DNA of 64,000 bases from JAMZMI01 sp964353015 (GTDB lineage: Bacteria > Bacteroidota > Bacteroidia > Cytophagales > Cyclobacteriaceae), in NCBI GenBank assembly GCA_964353015.1, contig CAYGUA010000002.1:195706-259705 (forward strand), written 5' to 3'. Of this stretch, positions 54,061 through 63,455 are shown piece after piece. Under the pieces are notes generated by a model, which saw only the letters and a list, made by a program, of their open reading frames with translations, had not been told where the DNA came from and did not search any database. The position numbers and the translations under genes were made by a program. Numbering within the stretch: position 1 is the stretch's first letter; each line of letters opens with the position of its first letter.

Positions 54061-54630
54061 TTAAGGGACATCCGGGCGCTCCTGAATTACTTGCAGGTCG
54101 TCGATTCGCAATTGAAATGCTTCCGTATCATTCTTCCCGTATATATAGATGGTTGTATTAGCGGCCGCACTATCGCGCATATAAAAATCAAAGGATACCA
54201 GTTGCCACTCATTGTAAGGAACGTGTGCATTATCCCATCCTAAAAAAATGCCTGAGTTGGTTGCACCACAGTGAATCTCAGCGCTATCGCCTTTCATAAG
54301 AAAACTTGCGATGTATTTCTTTCCTGGCTTCAGGCGGGTCTGGTATGCAATCCCCCACCAATCGCCAGATTGCGCATTCACCACCAGATGTTTTTCACCT
54401 TGATAAGAACTCTTTTCAACAACCGTGAAATTCGCTATGCTATCAAAGGGACGTCTCATCCAAGGACTTTCAAGTTCCCCCAAAAGATGTTGCTCAAAGC
54501 CTCCATCCACTGCTAAGTTCACACCTTCCATTCTCGGGTAACACAACCCCTCTTTCGATTCCTTATGGTAGGGTCTTGGTCTACATTGACAGAGTATAAG
54601 CCCAATAAGAAAAGTAGTCGCTAATCTCAA
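54061..54630 (-). CDS. Carbohydrate-binding-like lipoprotein
   Basis: A 189-residue lipoprotein with a very short signal (MRLATTFLIGLILCQC). The start codon is TTG, two bases after the preceding stop; no ATG is available before the lipobox. The body is a jelly-roll-like module similar to CBM4/9 or related domains: NLAVDGGFEQHLLG at the start, KKYIASFLMKGDS, WQLVSFDFYM and FQLRIDDLQVIQE at the end. It probably binds a glycan in support of the two lyase-like proteins encoded just upstream. The ligand is unknown. Confidence 0.6.
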   Translation of the reverse strand: MRLATTFLIGLILCQCRPRPYHKESKEGLCYPRMEGVNLAVDGGFEQHLLGELESPWMRRPFDSIANFTVVEKSSYQGEKHLVVNAQSGDWWGIAYQTRLKPGKKYIASFLMKGDSAEIHCGATNSGIFLGWDNAHVPYNEWQLVSFDFYMRDSAAANTTIYIYGKNDTEAFQLRIDDLQVIQERPDVP

Positions 54631-54631
54631 A

Positions 54632-56809
54632 TCAATAAGTTTTTAATTCCTTAAGCTCTCCCCCTTCTAAAATGGGGGTTCCTTCCATTCCAAAGGCTTC
54701 AATGGTCACCTCGCCATTTCGCCAAATGACCAGCCCACTGGAGATTTGAGGTATTTCGATTTTTGCTCCTTCCATTTCGAGCATTAAAGGCTCGGGTGAA
54801 TCACCCTGATACGAGACCACCACAGTAGCATTATCCGGAGAAGCATAAAGCCATGCTGGCTGTTGTCCACATGTAAGCGTGTTACCATTGACCTTAATTT
54901 GGCCCGACCTGTCCTGAACTGCCCAGTCGCTTTCCAGCATTGGCCAACCTTTGTCACCATCGTGATCCCACCTTTTAGCAGGTTTCAACCATTCAAACAA
55001 ATCGACTTCCATCCCCAAAAGCCTTCCATCGCGTTCATAACTCACCGTCCATTTTTGAGACTCGATTCCAGAATAAGTGCTTCTGTGGTCAGAAAAATCT
55101 GTGATCTCCCCTCGTTTCACCAATTCAGCAAAAGTCACAGCACTCTCATATTCGGTTTTTTCAGCTATTTCGGAGTAAAATCCGTTCTTAGGCTGTCCCT
55201 GATAAAATGCTCCAGGCCAGGCCAGTTCCCAAAACGTCTTGGCAACACCTTGATAATTATAAAGCTCTAAAACCAAGGTTCCATCACTCATTTTATTCAA
55301 CTGGACTCTGGCTCCCTGCCCTAGATTAGTAAGTGAAAAAGGCTTAACAGCTAAGTAGATTGAACCAGTTTCAAAAACGACCACCTCACTTTGAGGAACC
55401 TCCTGCGGAAAGGACGATACCTCTCCATTAGCCGTCCAAATCTTATCCTCTTTAGAATCCCATCTAGGAATGGCAATAACAGATTTGGCACTGGAATAAT
55501 GATCAAGCGCACCCATACTTCGGGGTGCATACAACCCAATCGCGCGATTCCTGTCCTGAACACCTTGAAAATGCCCTTCATCAGGCAATAGACCTGTAGT
55601 CCCCCGTCCAGTACCAGGCGCAAAATATCCCAACCAATGATCATTTGTCAGGTACCTGGTATAAATGGATCCTGCGATTTCTTTTCCAGGACGTTGGTAG
55701 TGAATGCTGAATGAATTGGTTTGCCAGGCGATGTATCGATTGTCCTGATTGAACATGCTCCTGCTAGCAACGCCAAAGGAATAGGTATCCGCTTTAAAAG
55801 TAGAGGTGGACATACCATCTTCAATACCCACCGTTTCAATTATTTGATCATCAAGCACCTCATCCGTAAGCAAGGGTTCAAGCCAATCGGGTACTTCACC
55901 TTTCGCTATCCATTTTCTAAAAGTATTGAGCTGCTCCCGATCTAGTCGATAAGATCCTTCTTCACCGGTAACCGAACTATGATAGGCCCTACCATGAGGA
56001 CCTGCCCATTTTTGGGTAGGACTGTGCATATGCAATGCTGCACCCAGGGAAACGCGGTAGAGCATTTGTTTCGCCAATAATTTAGTGGCCGGATCCTTAA
56101 CGTTCTTTTGAAGCATATGTAAAACTTCAAGAGCAACAGCTGTATAAGGTGTGCTATTGAATTCATAAGTTCCGCCTGATTGATTCGTAAAATCAACCCA
56201 TCTTTTCAGCTTGTTATACCCACGCTCAGCAAATGCCTTGTCGCCAAGCAATTCACCTCCCAGACAGCTGTTGTTTATATCCTTTAGGGCGATGTTAGTA
56301 TACTTCAGCCCAACATCTATTTTTTCAATATTCACTAACCCAAGGCGAATACTTCGTTTGATATTTTCAACTGTCTCCTCTTGAAGCTTATCTTCATGAT
56401 TAATAATGATTCGTATGAGCGAATGCAATAGGAACTGCACGGCATTAAGATCCTCAACCGCTTCCATCTCAATCTCCCATCGGAAAGCCCCGTAATGTGG
56501 TGATCCCGGATCAGTGACTTGACCAGACAGTATACCGGGAATCATACGCTCCACGAGCGCTATATCTTCAGGGGTTCCATTGTCCAATAGATGTTCGGAA
56601 AACCTGACAGATGCACGGGGACCATGAAACTTCTCCCCATTAACCAAACTAAAAAGCATATCCAACTCCTGATCGAAGTTATCAGGAAGTGGTAATGGCC
56701 GTTTTCGCTGATGGAGAATGGGGTCTTCATTTGCCTGCTTTGAGGGTTCACAGCCTATGAGCAAGCAGCCTATACAAAGAAAGGCAAGCAGCATGTTTTG
56801 TATCTTCAT
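54632..56809 (-). CDS. Lyase-like lipoprotein, toroid plus beta-sandwich, paralogue A
   Basis: A 725-residue lipoprotein (LLIGC, Cys about 20). The N-terminal half is helical (about 40-330) with NSCLGGELLGD and GGTYEFNSTPYTAVALEVL, and the second half is beta-rich. Between them AGPHGRAYHSSV carries His, Arg, Tyr and His residues that could serve a lyase-type active site, followed by WQTNSFSIHYQRPG. The fold pattern, toroid then sandwich, is that of several polysaccharide lyase families, but I cannot place it in a named family. It is paralogous to the neighbouring 713-residue protein and overlaps it by 4 bases. Confidence 0.6.
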   Translation of the reverse strand: MKIQNMLLAFLCIGCLLIGCEPSKQANEDPILHQRKRPLPLPDNFDQELDMLFSLVNGEKFHGPRASVRFSEHLLDNGTPEDIALVERMIPGILSGQVTDPGSPHYGAFRWEIEMEAVEDLNAVQFLLHSLIRIIINHEDKLQEETVENIKRSIRLGLVNIEKIDVGLKYTNIALKDINNSCLGGELLGDKAFAERGYNKLKRWVDFTNQSGGTYEFNSTPYTAVALEVLHMLQKNVKDPATKLLAKQMLYRVSLGAALHMHSPTQKWAGPHGRAYHSSVTGEEGSYRLDREQLNTFRKWIAKGEVPDWLEPLLTDEVLDDQIIETVGIEDGMSTSTFKADTYSFGVASRSMFNQDNRYIAWQTNSFSIHYQRPGKEIAGSIYTRYLTNDHWLGYFAPGTGRGTTGLLPDEGHFQGVQDRNRAIGLYAPRSMGALDHYSSAKSVIAIPRWDSKEDKIWTANGEVSSFPQEVPQSEVVVFETGSIYLAVKPFSLTNLGQGARVQLNKMSDGTLVLELYNYQGVAKTFWELAWPGAFYQGQPKNGFYSEIAEKTEYESAVTFAELVKRGEITDFSDHRSTYSGIESQKWTVSYERDGRLLGMEVDLFEWLKPAKRWDHDGDKGWPMLESDWAVQDRSGQIKVNGNTLTCGQQPAWLYASPDNATVVVSYQGDSPEPLMLEMEGAKIEIPQISSGLVIWRNGEVTIEAFGMEGTPILEGGELKELKTY

Positions 56810-58947
56810 AATTTCCTGGCCTTTTCCATTTTAATTCCCTTGAGAACTGGTTTTCCTTGTATTTCCGTTGCATTAATAGAAGCTTGACCATCATTTATAA
56901 CAACCAAACCTCTTTTAAGAGATGTTATCTCAATACTTCCATTAGGTGTTGTTAATGACAATGGAGCACTTTCAGGTCCATGATAGCCCGCTACTATGGT
57001 CTTCTCATCTGGAGAGACAAAGAGCCATGCTGATTGTTTCCCACATTCAAGTGTACATTCACCCACCTCAATTTTTCCACTGGTTGATTGTTTGGCGTAA
57101 GTACTTGAAAACATCGGAGTGACAATATCTCCTGATTCATCCCAACTCTTGCTTTTGCTGAACCAGTCAAAAAGATCAACTTCCATTCCCAATATGTCAT
57201 CCCCTCTCTTATACTCCACTTTCCATTTTCTTTGTTCACTACCTGTATAGGTAAATGGAGCGTCCAGGTTATCTATAATTTCAGCCTCCTGAAGCACTTT
57301 GGCAAAAGCGGCCCCATCCGCATATTCACCTTTTTCTGCAACTTCTGTATACCATCCGTTAGATGGCCAGCCTTGAAAAAAAGCTCCAGGCCATGCAAGT
57401 TCCCAAAAGGTCTTTTCAGGACCTTGATAGTTGTACATCTCGAAAACCAATGTTCGATCCTTGTCATCCAAATGACGGATTTCCATATGACTCCCATAGC
57501 CCAAATCTGTTAATTGAAAAGGTTTGATACCTACCAACACACTACCGCTCTCCACAACCACCACCGCATCGGGTGGAACAGGAACAGGAAAAGAAGACAC
57601 TAATTCATCATTTATCCAAATCCTATCAATATTCAGGTTCCATCTTGGAAAGGCTATAACCGATTTCGCACTATTGTAATGATTCATGGCATCAATGTGT
57701 CTGGGCACATATAATCCTATGGCTCTGTTTTTTCGCTGAACACCTTGAAAATTTCCCTTATCAGGAATTAGCATGTTTGTTGGACGACCTGGTGCGGCAG
57801 AGAAGTCACCCAGCCACTCATCATTATTGATATATCTGGAATATACTATGCCCGGCAAGTGCTCACCTGGCTTATCAAAAACCATTGAAAACACATTTGA
57901 TTGCCATGCAATAAACCGATTGTCTTGGTCGGCCATGTTTCGTGAAGCTACACCAAAAGCATACTTTTCTGTTTTGTAAGTATTAATAGACATTCCTTCT
58001 TCTCTGGAAATGGTTTCAACGATTTCGTCGGGTAGTGTCTTTTGTGTCATCAATTCACCGACCCAACTCGGTAAAACTTCTTCCTCCACCCAATCAAACA
58101 AGGTTTCCATCTCTGCCTCCTTCAATTTGTACCAACCTCCTTCGCTAATATATGAAGCGTGATAGGCTCTGCCATGTGGACCTGCCCATCTGCCCGTCGG
58201 GGTATGAATATGTAACCCAGCGCTTAGAGATAACCTTGCCAGCATGATCTTGGCTAATACTCTTGTCTCTTCGTCTTTCACAAGCTTGGATAGCTTAGAT
58301 AGGACATCCAAAGCCACCGCGGTGTAGGGTAAGGCATTGTACTCGTAAGCACCTCCTCCGTTCTGGTCTGTAAAACTCACCCACTCTTTCAGCCTTCGGT
58401 ATCCTCTGGTTGCTATCGCCGTGTCCCCAAGCAACTCACCACCTAGGCAACTGTTAGTAATGTCTTTTAAAACAATATTTGTGTAGCTATAAGCCACATC
58501 TACCCTGTCTACGTTATGCAGCGCAAGTCGAATAGCTTCTTTAAGCTGTTCTTTTATGGATTGTGAAAGCTTGTGTTCATTCCTGATCATCATAGGAATG
58601 AGACCATCAAGCAAAAACTCTACTGCGTTTAGGTCGTTGACCAAACCAGTTTCCAATTCCCACCGGAAACCACCATAATTGGGTGAACTTGGATTGAGCT
58701 CCTGACAAGAAAGTAGACTTGGGATGATCCTTTCGGCCAGCTCAATGTCCTGTATAGTTCCGTTATACAGAAGTTTCTCCACAAATTGAGCATTGAGATA
58801 GACCATATGAAAAATTTCACCTTGTATATCAGATCCAACCAGATTCAATTCAGGATTGAACAACTCGGGAACCTTTAAAGGCTTTACCTGACCGGTCAAT
58901 TCGGAACAAGAATACACTATTAACAATAGGATATACAAGACTCTCAA
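56806..58947 (-). CDS. Lyase-like lipoprotein, toroid plus beta-sandwich, paralogue B
   Basis: A 713-residue lipoprotein with a very short signal (MRVLYILLLIVYSC). The start codon is TTG at 58947; an in-frame stop lies a few codons upstream and no ATG is near, so TTG is the best choice. Conserved segments match paralogue A: NSCLGGELLGD, YEYNALPYTAVALDVL, AGPHGRAYHASY, WQSNVFSMVF, and ELAWPGAFFQGWPSNGWYTEVAEK. Shared His/Arg/Tyr residues suggest a real enzyme. With GH105 and sulfatases in the window, a lyase acting on a uronate-containing glycan is plausible but unproven. It is first after the terminator at 58976. Confidence 0.6.
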   Translation of the reverse strand: MRVLYILLLIVYSCSELTGQVKPLKVPELFNPELNLVGSDIQGEIFHMVYLNAQFVEKLLYNGTIQDIELAERIIPSLLSCQELNPSSPNYGGFRWELETGLVNDLNAVEFLLDGLIPMMIRNEHKLSQSIKEQLKEAIRLALHNVDRVDVAYSYTNIVLKDITNSCLGGELLGDTAIATRGYRRLKEWVSFTDQNGGGAYEYNALPYTAVALDVLSKLSKLVKDEETRVLAKIMLARLSLSAGLHIHTPTGRWAGPHGRAYHASYISEGGWYKLKEAEMETLFDWVEEEVLPSWVGELMTQKTLPDEIVETISREEGMSINTYKTEKYAFGVASRNMADQDNRFIAWQSNVFSMVFDKPGEHLPGIVYSRYINNDEWLGDFSAAPGRPTNMLIPDKGNFQGVQRKNRAIGLYVPRHIDAMNHYNSAKSVIAFPRWNLNIDRIWINDELVSSFPVPVPPDAVVVVESGSVLVGIKPFQLTDLGYGSHMEIRHLDDKDRTLVFEMYNYQGPEKTFWELAWPGAFFQGWPSNGWYTEVAEKGEYADGAAFAKVLQEAEIIDNLDAPFTYTGSEQRKWKVEYKRGDDILGMEVDLFDWFSKSKSWDESGDIVTPMFSSTYAKQSTSGKIEVGECTLECGKQSAWLFVSPDEKTIVAGYHGPESAPLSLTTPNGSIEITSLKRGLVVINDGQASINATEIQGKPVLKGIKMEKARKL

Positions 58948-58975
58948 GGTACTATTGCTTAAAACTATTAGTTAG

Positions 58976-59013
58976 AAAAAAAAACCGCTGCAGAAAGGTC
59001 TGCAGCAGTTTTT
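58976..59013. terminator. Bidirectional hairpin terminator
   Basis: The arms GCTGCAG (58987-58993) and CTGCAGC (59000-59006) with a 6-base loop are flanked by nine A on the left and five T on the right; with one mismatch the stem extends into the A/T tracts. It can end transcription from either side and separates the SusCD operon from the lyase-like operon. Confidence 0.75.
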
Positions 59014-59043
59014 ATAATGTCTCCACACTTAAGGAAAAGATGT

Positions 59044-60501
59044 TTACCAAGTCCCAGAAACAGTATATGGTCTATCCGCCTGAACTTCAGTACCATTATA
59101 TCTTCCATCTCCGAAAAATCTAACATCTTTGGAATGATACTCACCAGTAGCTCCATTTGCGGTCCACTTGCATATACTCCAATATGAATTTGAAAACCAA
59201 AGTGTACCCGCTTCATAGTTTGCAGTTGCTGCCGCATAATGATGCCAAGACCCACTCAAATCTGGAGCATACTCAAAAACGCCGTAATAATTGACCAAAG
59301 TTTGATTGTTCCATGCCTGAGGCTCAGACACAACCAGTTTAACGGAATTATCAATAACAGTTCTTCTAAACCTTAAGTAATGATCATTTTCAGGATCATT
59401 GGAGGGTTGAGTATAATTAAAAATGTCTGTCATTGATCCATCAATAGACTCTTCAGCAAAAAACACCACCGAATCCGCCCACTTGATCTCATGATATATT
59501 ATTTCATCACCCACAGCATAATTATACGTGTAGGTTGTATCACCTTTATCATAAATCATTGAAAGTGCTGAAACTCCCTTTACTTCATCAGAAGAAATCA
59601 CAGGATTTGCTGGTAACGCAAAATATGGTCTTAAATCTAGAAGATGATTATTAAGTCTATCATCTATTGAATTCTCGATTGCAGCAACACCTGACTTCCC
59701 TTTAAGAGTGGATATAGTTGTTAAATCATCCCAAATGTTAAGTCCATCATAACCTTCTAAATCAAACGCACCGTCAAAAACTCCGTAATTAATAGTACTA
59801 TTCCATTGCTTATCACTCGTTATAGTACCTCCAACCGATTTTACAATTTTTAAAGCATCATTGCCAATAAACGATAAAGTTTTCTTAGTCGTACCTTCCG
59901 TTAAAACAAAGATATCTTCATTCCCAGACGTAGTGCTCATCAATTCGACAGCCGAACCAAAATTCAAACTAAAGTTGGCTGAATCACCACTTATTGGGAT
60001 GATGGCTCTTACATTTTGACTTGTTGGGTTTGCTGCCGCTCCCGAAAATAGGGTGTGAATAAACTGGTTATCTCCTTGTTCTATTTGATAGGAAACATAT
60101 GTAGTAACGGCTGATCCATCTCTCAACGTGTAAAGCGAGTACTGATAGACTAAAACTTCACCTGTAGCATTGGTACCAGGTATAGCCTCCTGCGAAATGA
60201 CTGCATTTGGAGGTATTCTTGATATGAAATTTATGGCGTCTAATAAACTCTTAAATTCATCAAGTTCAGTACCAAATTGATTCGCACTAGCTAAGCTCGA
60301 ATTATTCGCACTATTTATAACGGTAGCCATTGACTGCCCTGCTGCTGATATGTTTGCGATAGTAGTGGTTTGATCTACCAAATCAGCCGGGTAATTGACA
60401 ATCTCATCAATATCGCCTACTATAGGATCTGGCAACTCTGTTTCGCAACCCGCTAGAATCACAAGTAAAACCAGACCTGTTATTATGTAATTAGTTTTCA
60501 T
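59044..60501 (-). CDS. Surface-type lipoprotein in SusE/F position, with shared C-terminal module
   Basis: A 485-residue lipoprotein (LAGCETELPD, Cys about 19; acidic residues right after the Cys as in Bacteroidota surface-export signals). The N-terminal half is unrecognised and rich in Ser, Thr and Asn. Residues 258-485 match the end of the 1228-residue protein at 46730: SNDPENDHY, VNYYGVFEYAPDLSGSW against VNYYSDFSYSTADLSGSF, GEYHSKDV against GEYWTKDV, GRYNG against GRYDG, and both end in SGTW. It is last in the SusCD operon, where glycan-binding SusE/F-type proteins usually lie. A glycan-binding role is inferred. Confidence 0.65.
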   Translation of the reverse strand: MKTNYIITGLVLLVILAGCETELPDPIVGDIDEIVNYPADLVDQTTTIANISAAGQSMATVINSANNSSLASANQFGTELDEFKSLLDAINFISRIPPNAVISQEAIPGTNATGEVLVYQYSLYTLRDGSAVTTYVSYQIEQGDNQFIHTLFSGAAANPTSQNVRAIIPISGDSANFSLNFGSAVELMSTTSGNEDIFVLTEGTTKKTLSFIGNDALKIVKSVGGTITSDKQWNSTINYGVFDGAFDLEGYDGLNIWDDLTTISTLKGKSGVAAIENSIDDRLNNHLLDLRPYFALPANPVISSDEVKGVSALSMIYDKGDTTYTYNYAVGDEIIYHEIKWADSVVFFAEESIDGSMTDIFNYTQPSNDPENDHYLRFRRTVIDNSVKLVVSEPQAWNNQTLVNYYGVFEYAPDLSGSWHHYAAATANYEAGTLWFSNSYWSICKWTANGATGEYHSKDVRFFGDGRYNGTEVQADRPYTVSGTW

Positions 60502-60506
60502 GGTCT

Positions 60507-61616
60507 TTAGTTTAATTTAAATTCGTCTCTTAATATTTCAAGGTACTGATTACCGTAACTCTCGGATGGCTCTATTTGGGAATTAAGATTCCAGTTATTG
60601 AAAGAATCTAATATGATTATGTTGTTTGAGTTATTTCCCGATGCTCTTTTGGCAATATCGCAGAAGGTTCTAAACCACTCTTCCTCTCGCTCTATCTGAA
60701 AAAAGCCTGCTGATGCATTGAGTATCTTCGGATCATAAGAAGGTGAAATTTGAGGAATGTACTCTAAGCCAATTTTGGTCAACTCATCACTAGAGAACCG
60801 CATAGCAAGATCTACATATTGTTCAAATTGAATAAACCGGTCATAATCATATGTACCAGTTCCAGATCCTGTAATTCGCGCATAGGTGAAATGACAAACA
60901 GCATCTACATTATCTTTGAATTTCGGCTCAAACCTCATCGGAGGTGTCCATGGTTGCTGCTCGGCGATAATAAAAAGGTTAACGCTGTGCGCTGTACTTA
61001 CAGCGGTTCTAATGGTATCAAATAACGCACTATAACTTTCAGCGAAAAGTTGATCAGCACCCTGAAAGTAAACTATAGCCTCGCCACCTGATGTCGTTTG
61101 ATAGTTACTGTGAGAAAAGAAATCACCCATGGCTACAAAGTCCCCAACCATTTGATCTACCAAACCTGCTTCAACGTCAACACGATTTGAACCAGAAATC
61201 TCCATTTCCCCGAAATTATAGGATAAAGCAAAATTCTGAGAGGATGCGTTACCAGCTCCCTGAAGGGTAGCTACAAATGTTGAATCCTCCTTAAAAGACT
61301 CACTTACAACGCCAGATCTGACCCTAAATATAAAGAAGTCAATTCCAGCATCAGCAGCCATGCTTATGTGTTCATCGTAAGCAGTAACATCACCTTCAAG
61401 AGATGCATATTGACCAATAGCAGGAGTTTCATAAAGATTTGAACTCCAATCGAATCTCGCATAATGAGCACCAACTACATAATCCACTGTAGGTGGTGTG
61501 TCCTCCACTTGAAAATCCAAAAGTGATCCCTCGGCCGTTGGTATATCTTGCTCATCGCAAGACACAAAGACACAAGTTACGGTTAATGCTAAAAATATTT
61601 TTATAGAGTTTTTCAT
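60507..61616 (-). CDS. GH99/WbsX-like TIM-barrel lipoprotein
   Basis: A 369-residue lipoprotein (TCVFVSCDEQD, Cys about 20, acidic residues next to it). VGAHYARFDWSSNLYETP, DEHISMAADAGIDFFIF, GDFFSHSNYQTT and NIIILDSFNNWN resemble GH99-like (WbsX) barrels, which include endo-acting mannosidases and uncharacterised exported proteins. The catalytic Glu cannot be fixed with confidence. It is 5 bases upstream of the binding lipoprotein and 8 bases after SusD in the operon, so it probably works on the glycan taken up by this SusCD system. Confidence 0.62.
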   Translation of the reverse strand: MKNSIKIFLALTVTCVFVSCDEQDIPTAEGSLLDFQVEDTPPTVDYVVGAHYARFDWSSNLYETPAIGQYASLEGDVTAYDEHISMAADAGIDFFIFRVRSGVVSESFKEDSTFVATLQGAGNASSQNFALSYNFGEMEISGSNRVDVEAGLVDQMVGDFVAMGDFFSHSNYQTTSGGEAIVYFQGADQLFAESYSALFDTIRTAVSTAHSVNLFIIAEQQPWTPPMRFEPKFKDNVDAVCHFTYARITGSGTGTYDYDRFIQFEQYVDLAMRFSSDELTKIGLEYIPQISPSYDPKILNASAGFFQIEREEEWFRTFCDIAKRASGNNSNNIIILDSFNNWNLNSQIEPSESYGNQYLEILRDEFKLN

Positions 61617-61624
61617 GGTTATTA

Positions 61625-63454
61625 TTATTCTTGAATTCTTATAAAACCCGTTCCATTTGTCAATGCAGCATCAATTACCGCCTGATCCAAACCTGTTACA
61701 TCGGTTAATCCAGTCGCCAAAAGATCATCATAAGTGGAACCATACCATCGTTTCGCAAAATCATTCGACCAGGCAGGAACAAAACTCGCCCAGTCAGTAG
61801 ATACCTTCACCGCATTCATTGCAAGTGGGGTAGTTAGTCGATCTTGGCCACCGAGCAAATCAATAGCTCTCACATATTGCCCTTCATCAGATTGCCTATC
61901 TGTTGGTGAATAAATCATGCGCTCAGGATAATCCAGAGGATCAGTCTGTTGCGCAGGGTTCATGTATGGTGCCCATGGCAATAAATTTGTACGTTTCTGT
62001 AGGCACCATGCGTCATGTCCTTGGAAGAACATCGTCAACCATCTTTGAATCACAATTTGTTTGATTCCTTCATTTTCCAATATTCTGGTATTCGTTGTGC
62101 TCGTCCAGTTATTAAGTACCTGATCTTCCGTACTTGCTGTATTATACGCAACACCAGGTTGAGCCAGGTAAGCTTCAGCACCGCTTACACCATATCGCTC
62201 GAACGAAAGGCGAATACCGTCATAATAATAAACTGAAGCTGGATTTGGTAATGTCGCAAAATTTCTGGCCATTATTTCTGCAAGCATAAAATGTGTCTCT
62301 GATGCTGAAATCAACATAAACTCAGAGTCCGCCCTTTGATACTCGTCGTTGATAAAAGAATAGTTCACCAACTCGGCATTATTGAGTGGATTATCAATTC
62401 CCCTAAGATCCCAACCATTAAATGCCGCTTCTCTGCCAATAGGTCGCCCCAAATGTTTGACTCCATAAGAAACCGCAATAGGCGTACCAGCGGAATCTAT
62501 CTCAACCGTGGACACAAGCAAACTTTCAGGAGGATTGGTAAATGCCGATATACGTGGATCAGCATAGGCATTGCTCCAGAGAATTATTTCATCAGCGACG
62601 ATCGGCGGCCAGTTATCACTCACCTGAATAGCCGTTCTTTCATAGAGCATTGAAAAGTTATCAACGTCGTTATCACCCCAACTCAACGCTGCATTATGTA
62701 CATTGGACGTAATGAGGTTGTTAAGGTCATCATTAATTACCTCTGTTATGTGCGTTCGCCCTAATGCGGCTAATTCAGGAACTCTAGCCATTGATATCCG
62801 TAAAGCAATTTTCAACCTCAACGTGTTGATAAATCTTAGCCATTTATCATTATCTCCTCCAAACATAGGATCAACTGCTAGGGCATCAGTTGATTCTGTT
62901 TCTCCCATGATATCGCTGGCTTCCTCCAGTTTATTGAGAATGAACGTATAACCTTCTAGTTCTGTATCAAATGGAACGGTGAAATAAGAATTCCCCACCG
63001 CTTCAGTAACCGGGGCAGGACCCCACAATGACAATACAACGGAGAACGTCCATACTTCAAGTGCTTTGGATATCTGAACTCGATTCACATATTCAGGATC
63101 ATCGCCCCATACATCTTGAACCTGACGTGCATTTTTGATACAGTTTTGATAATACTGGTTCCAGTAGCTATCCACGAAACCATTGAATATGCCGAAATTG
63201 AGCATTTCATTACCGCCCAAACCTCCAAGATATCTACCGTACTGCAAATACATCCAAAAATTGGATGTTCCCCCGGTTACATCCAGATTACTCTTCATCA
63301 CTCCTGCTAGGAGTAACTCAGGTGTAACCTGCGACAATACATTTGGATCACTGTTAATTTCTTCAAATTTATCAGTACACGAATTGACCCCTAGTGATAC
63401 TATGAGAACAAACGCGATTATAAGTCTTCCAGAATTTTTCATAATTTTCTTCAA
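61625..63454 (-). CDS. SusD/RagB-family outer-membrane lipoprotein
   Basis: A 609-residue lipoprotein (LIVSLGVNSC, Cys 26, then TDKFEEIN, an acidic surface-export-like stretch). The SusD-like pattern includes NSDPNVLSQVTPELLLAG, YLQYGRYLGG, the TPR-like helices (YYQNCIKNARQVQDVW, KALEVWTFSVVLSLWGPAPVTEA), ALSWGDNDVDNFS and the C-terminal QKRTNLLPWAPYM. These proteins bind glycan at the surface and close the SusC barrel. It lies 1 base after the SusC stop. Because the gene is long for the family and belongs to the SusD-like_2 type, oligosaccharide or peptide glycans are both possible. Confidence 0.9.
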   Translation of the reverse strand: MKKIMKNSGRLIIAFVLIVSLGVNSCTDKFEEINSDPNVLSQVTPELLLAGVMKSNLDVTGGTSNFWMYLQYGRYLGGLGGNEMLNFGIFNGFVDSYWNQYYQNCIKNARQVQDVWGDDPEYVNRVQISKALEVWTFSVVLSLWGPAPVTEAVGNSYFTVPFDTELEGYTFILNKLEEASDIMGETESTDALAVDPMFGGDNDKWLRFINTLRLKIALRISMARVPELAALGRTHITEVINDDLNNLITSNVHNAALSWGDNDVDNFSMLYERTAIQVSDNWPPIVADEIILWSNAYADPRISAFTNPPESLLVSTVEIDSAGTPIAVSYGVKHLGRPIGREAAFNGWDLRGIDNPLNNAELVNYSFINDEYQRADSEFMLISASETHFMLAEIMARNFATLPNPASVYYYDGIRLSFERYGVSGAEAYLAQPGVAYNTASTEDQVLNNWTSTTNTRILENEGIKQIVIQRWLTMFFQGHDAWCLQKRTNLLPWAPYMNPAQQTDPLDYPERMIYSPTDRQSDEGQYVRAIDLLGGQDRLTTPLAMNAVKVSTDWASFVPAWSNDFAKRWYGSTYDDLLATGLTDVTGLDQAVIDAALTNGTGFIRIQE

Positions 63455-63455
63455 C

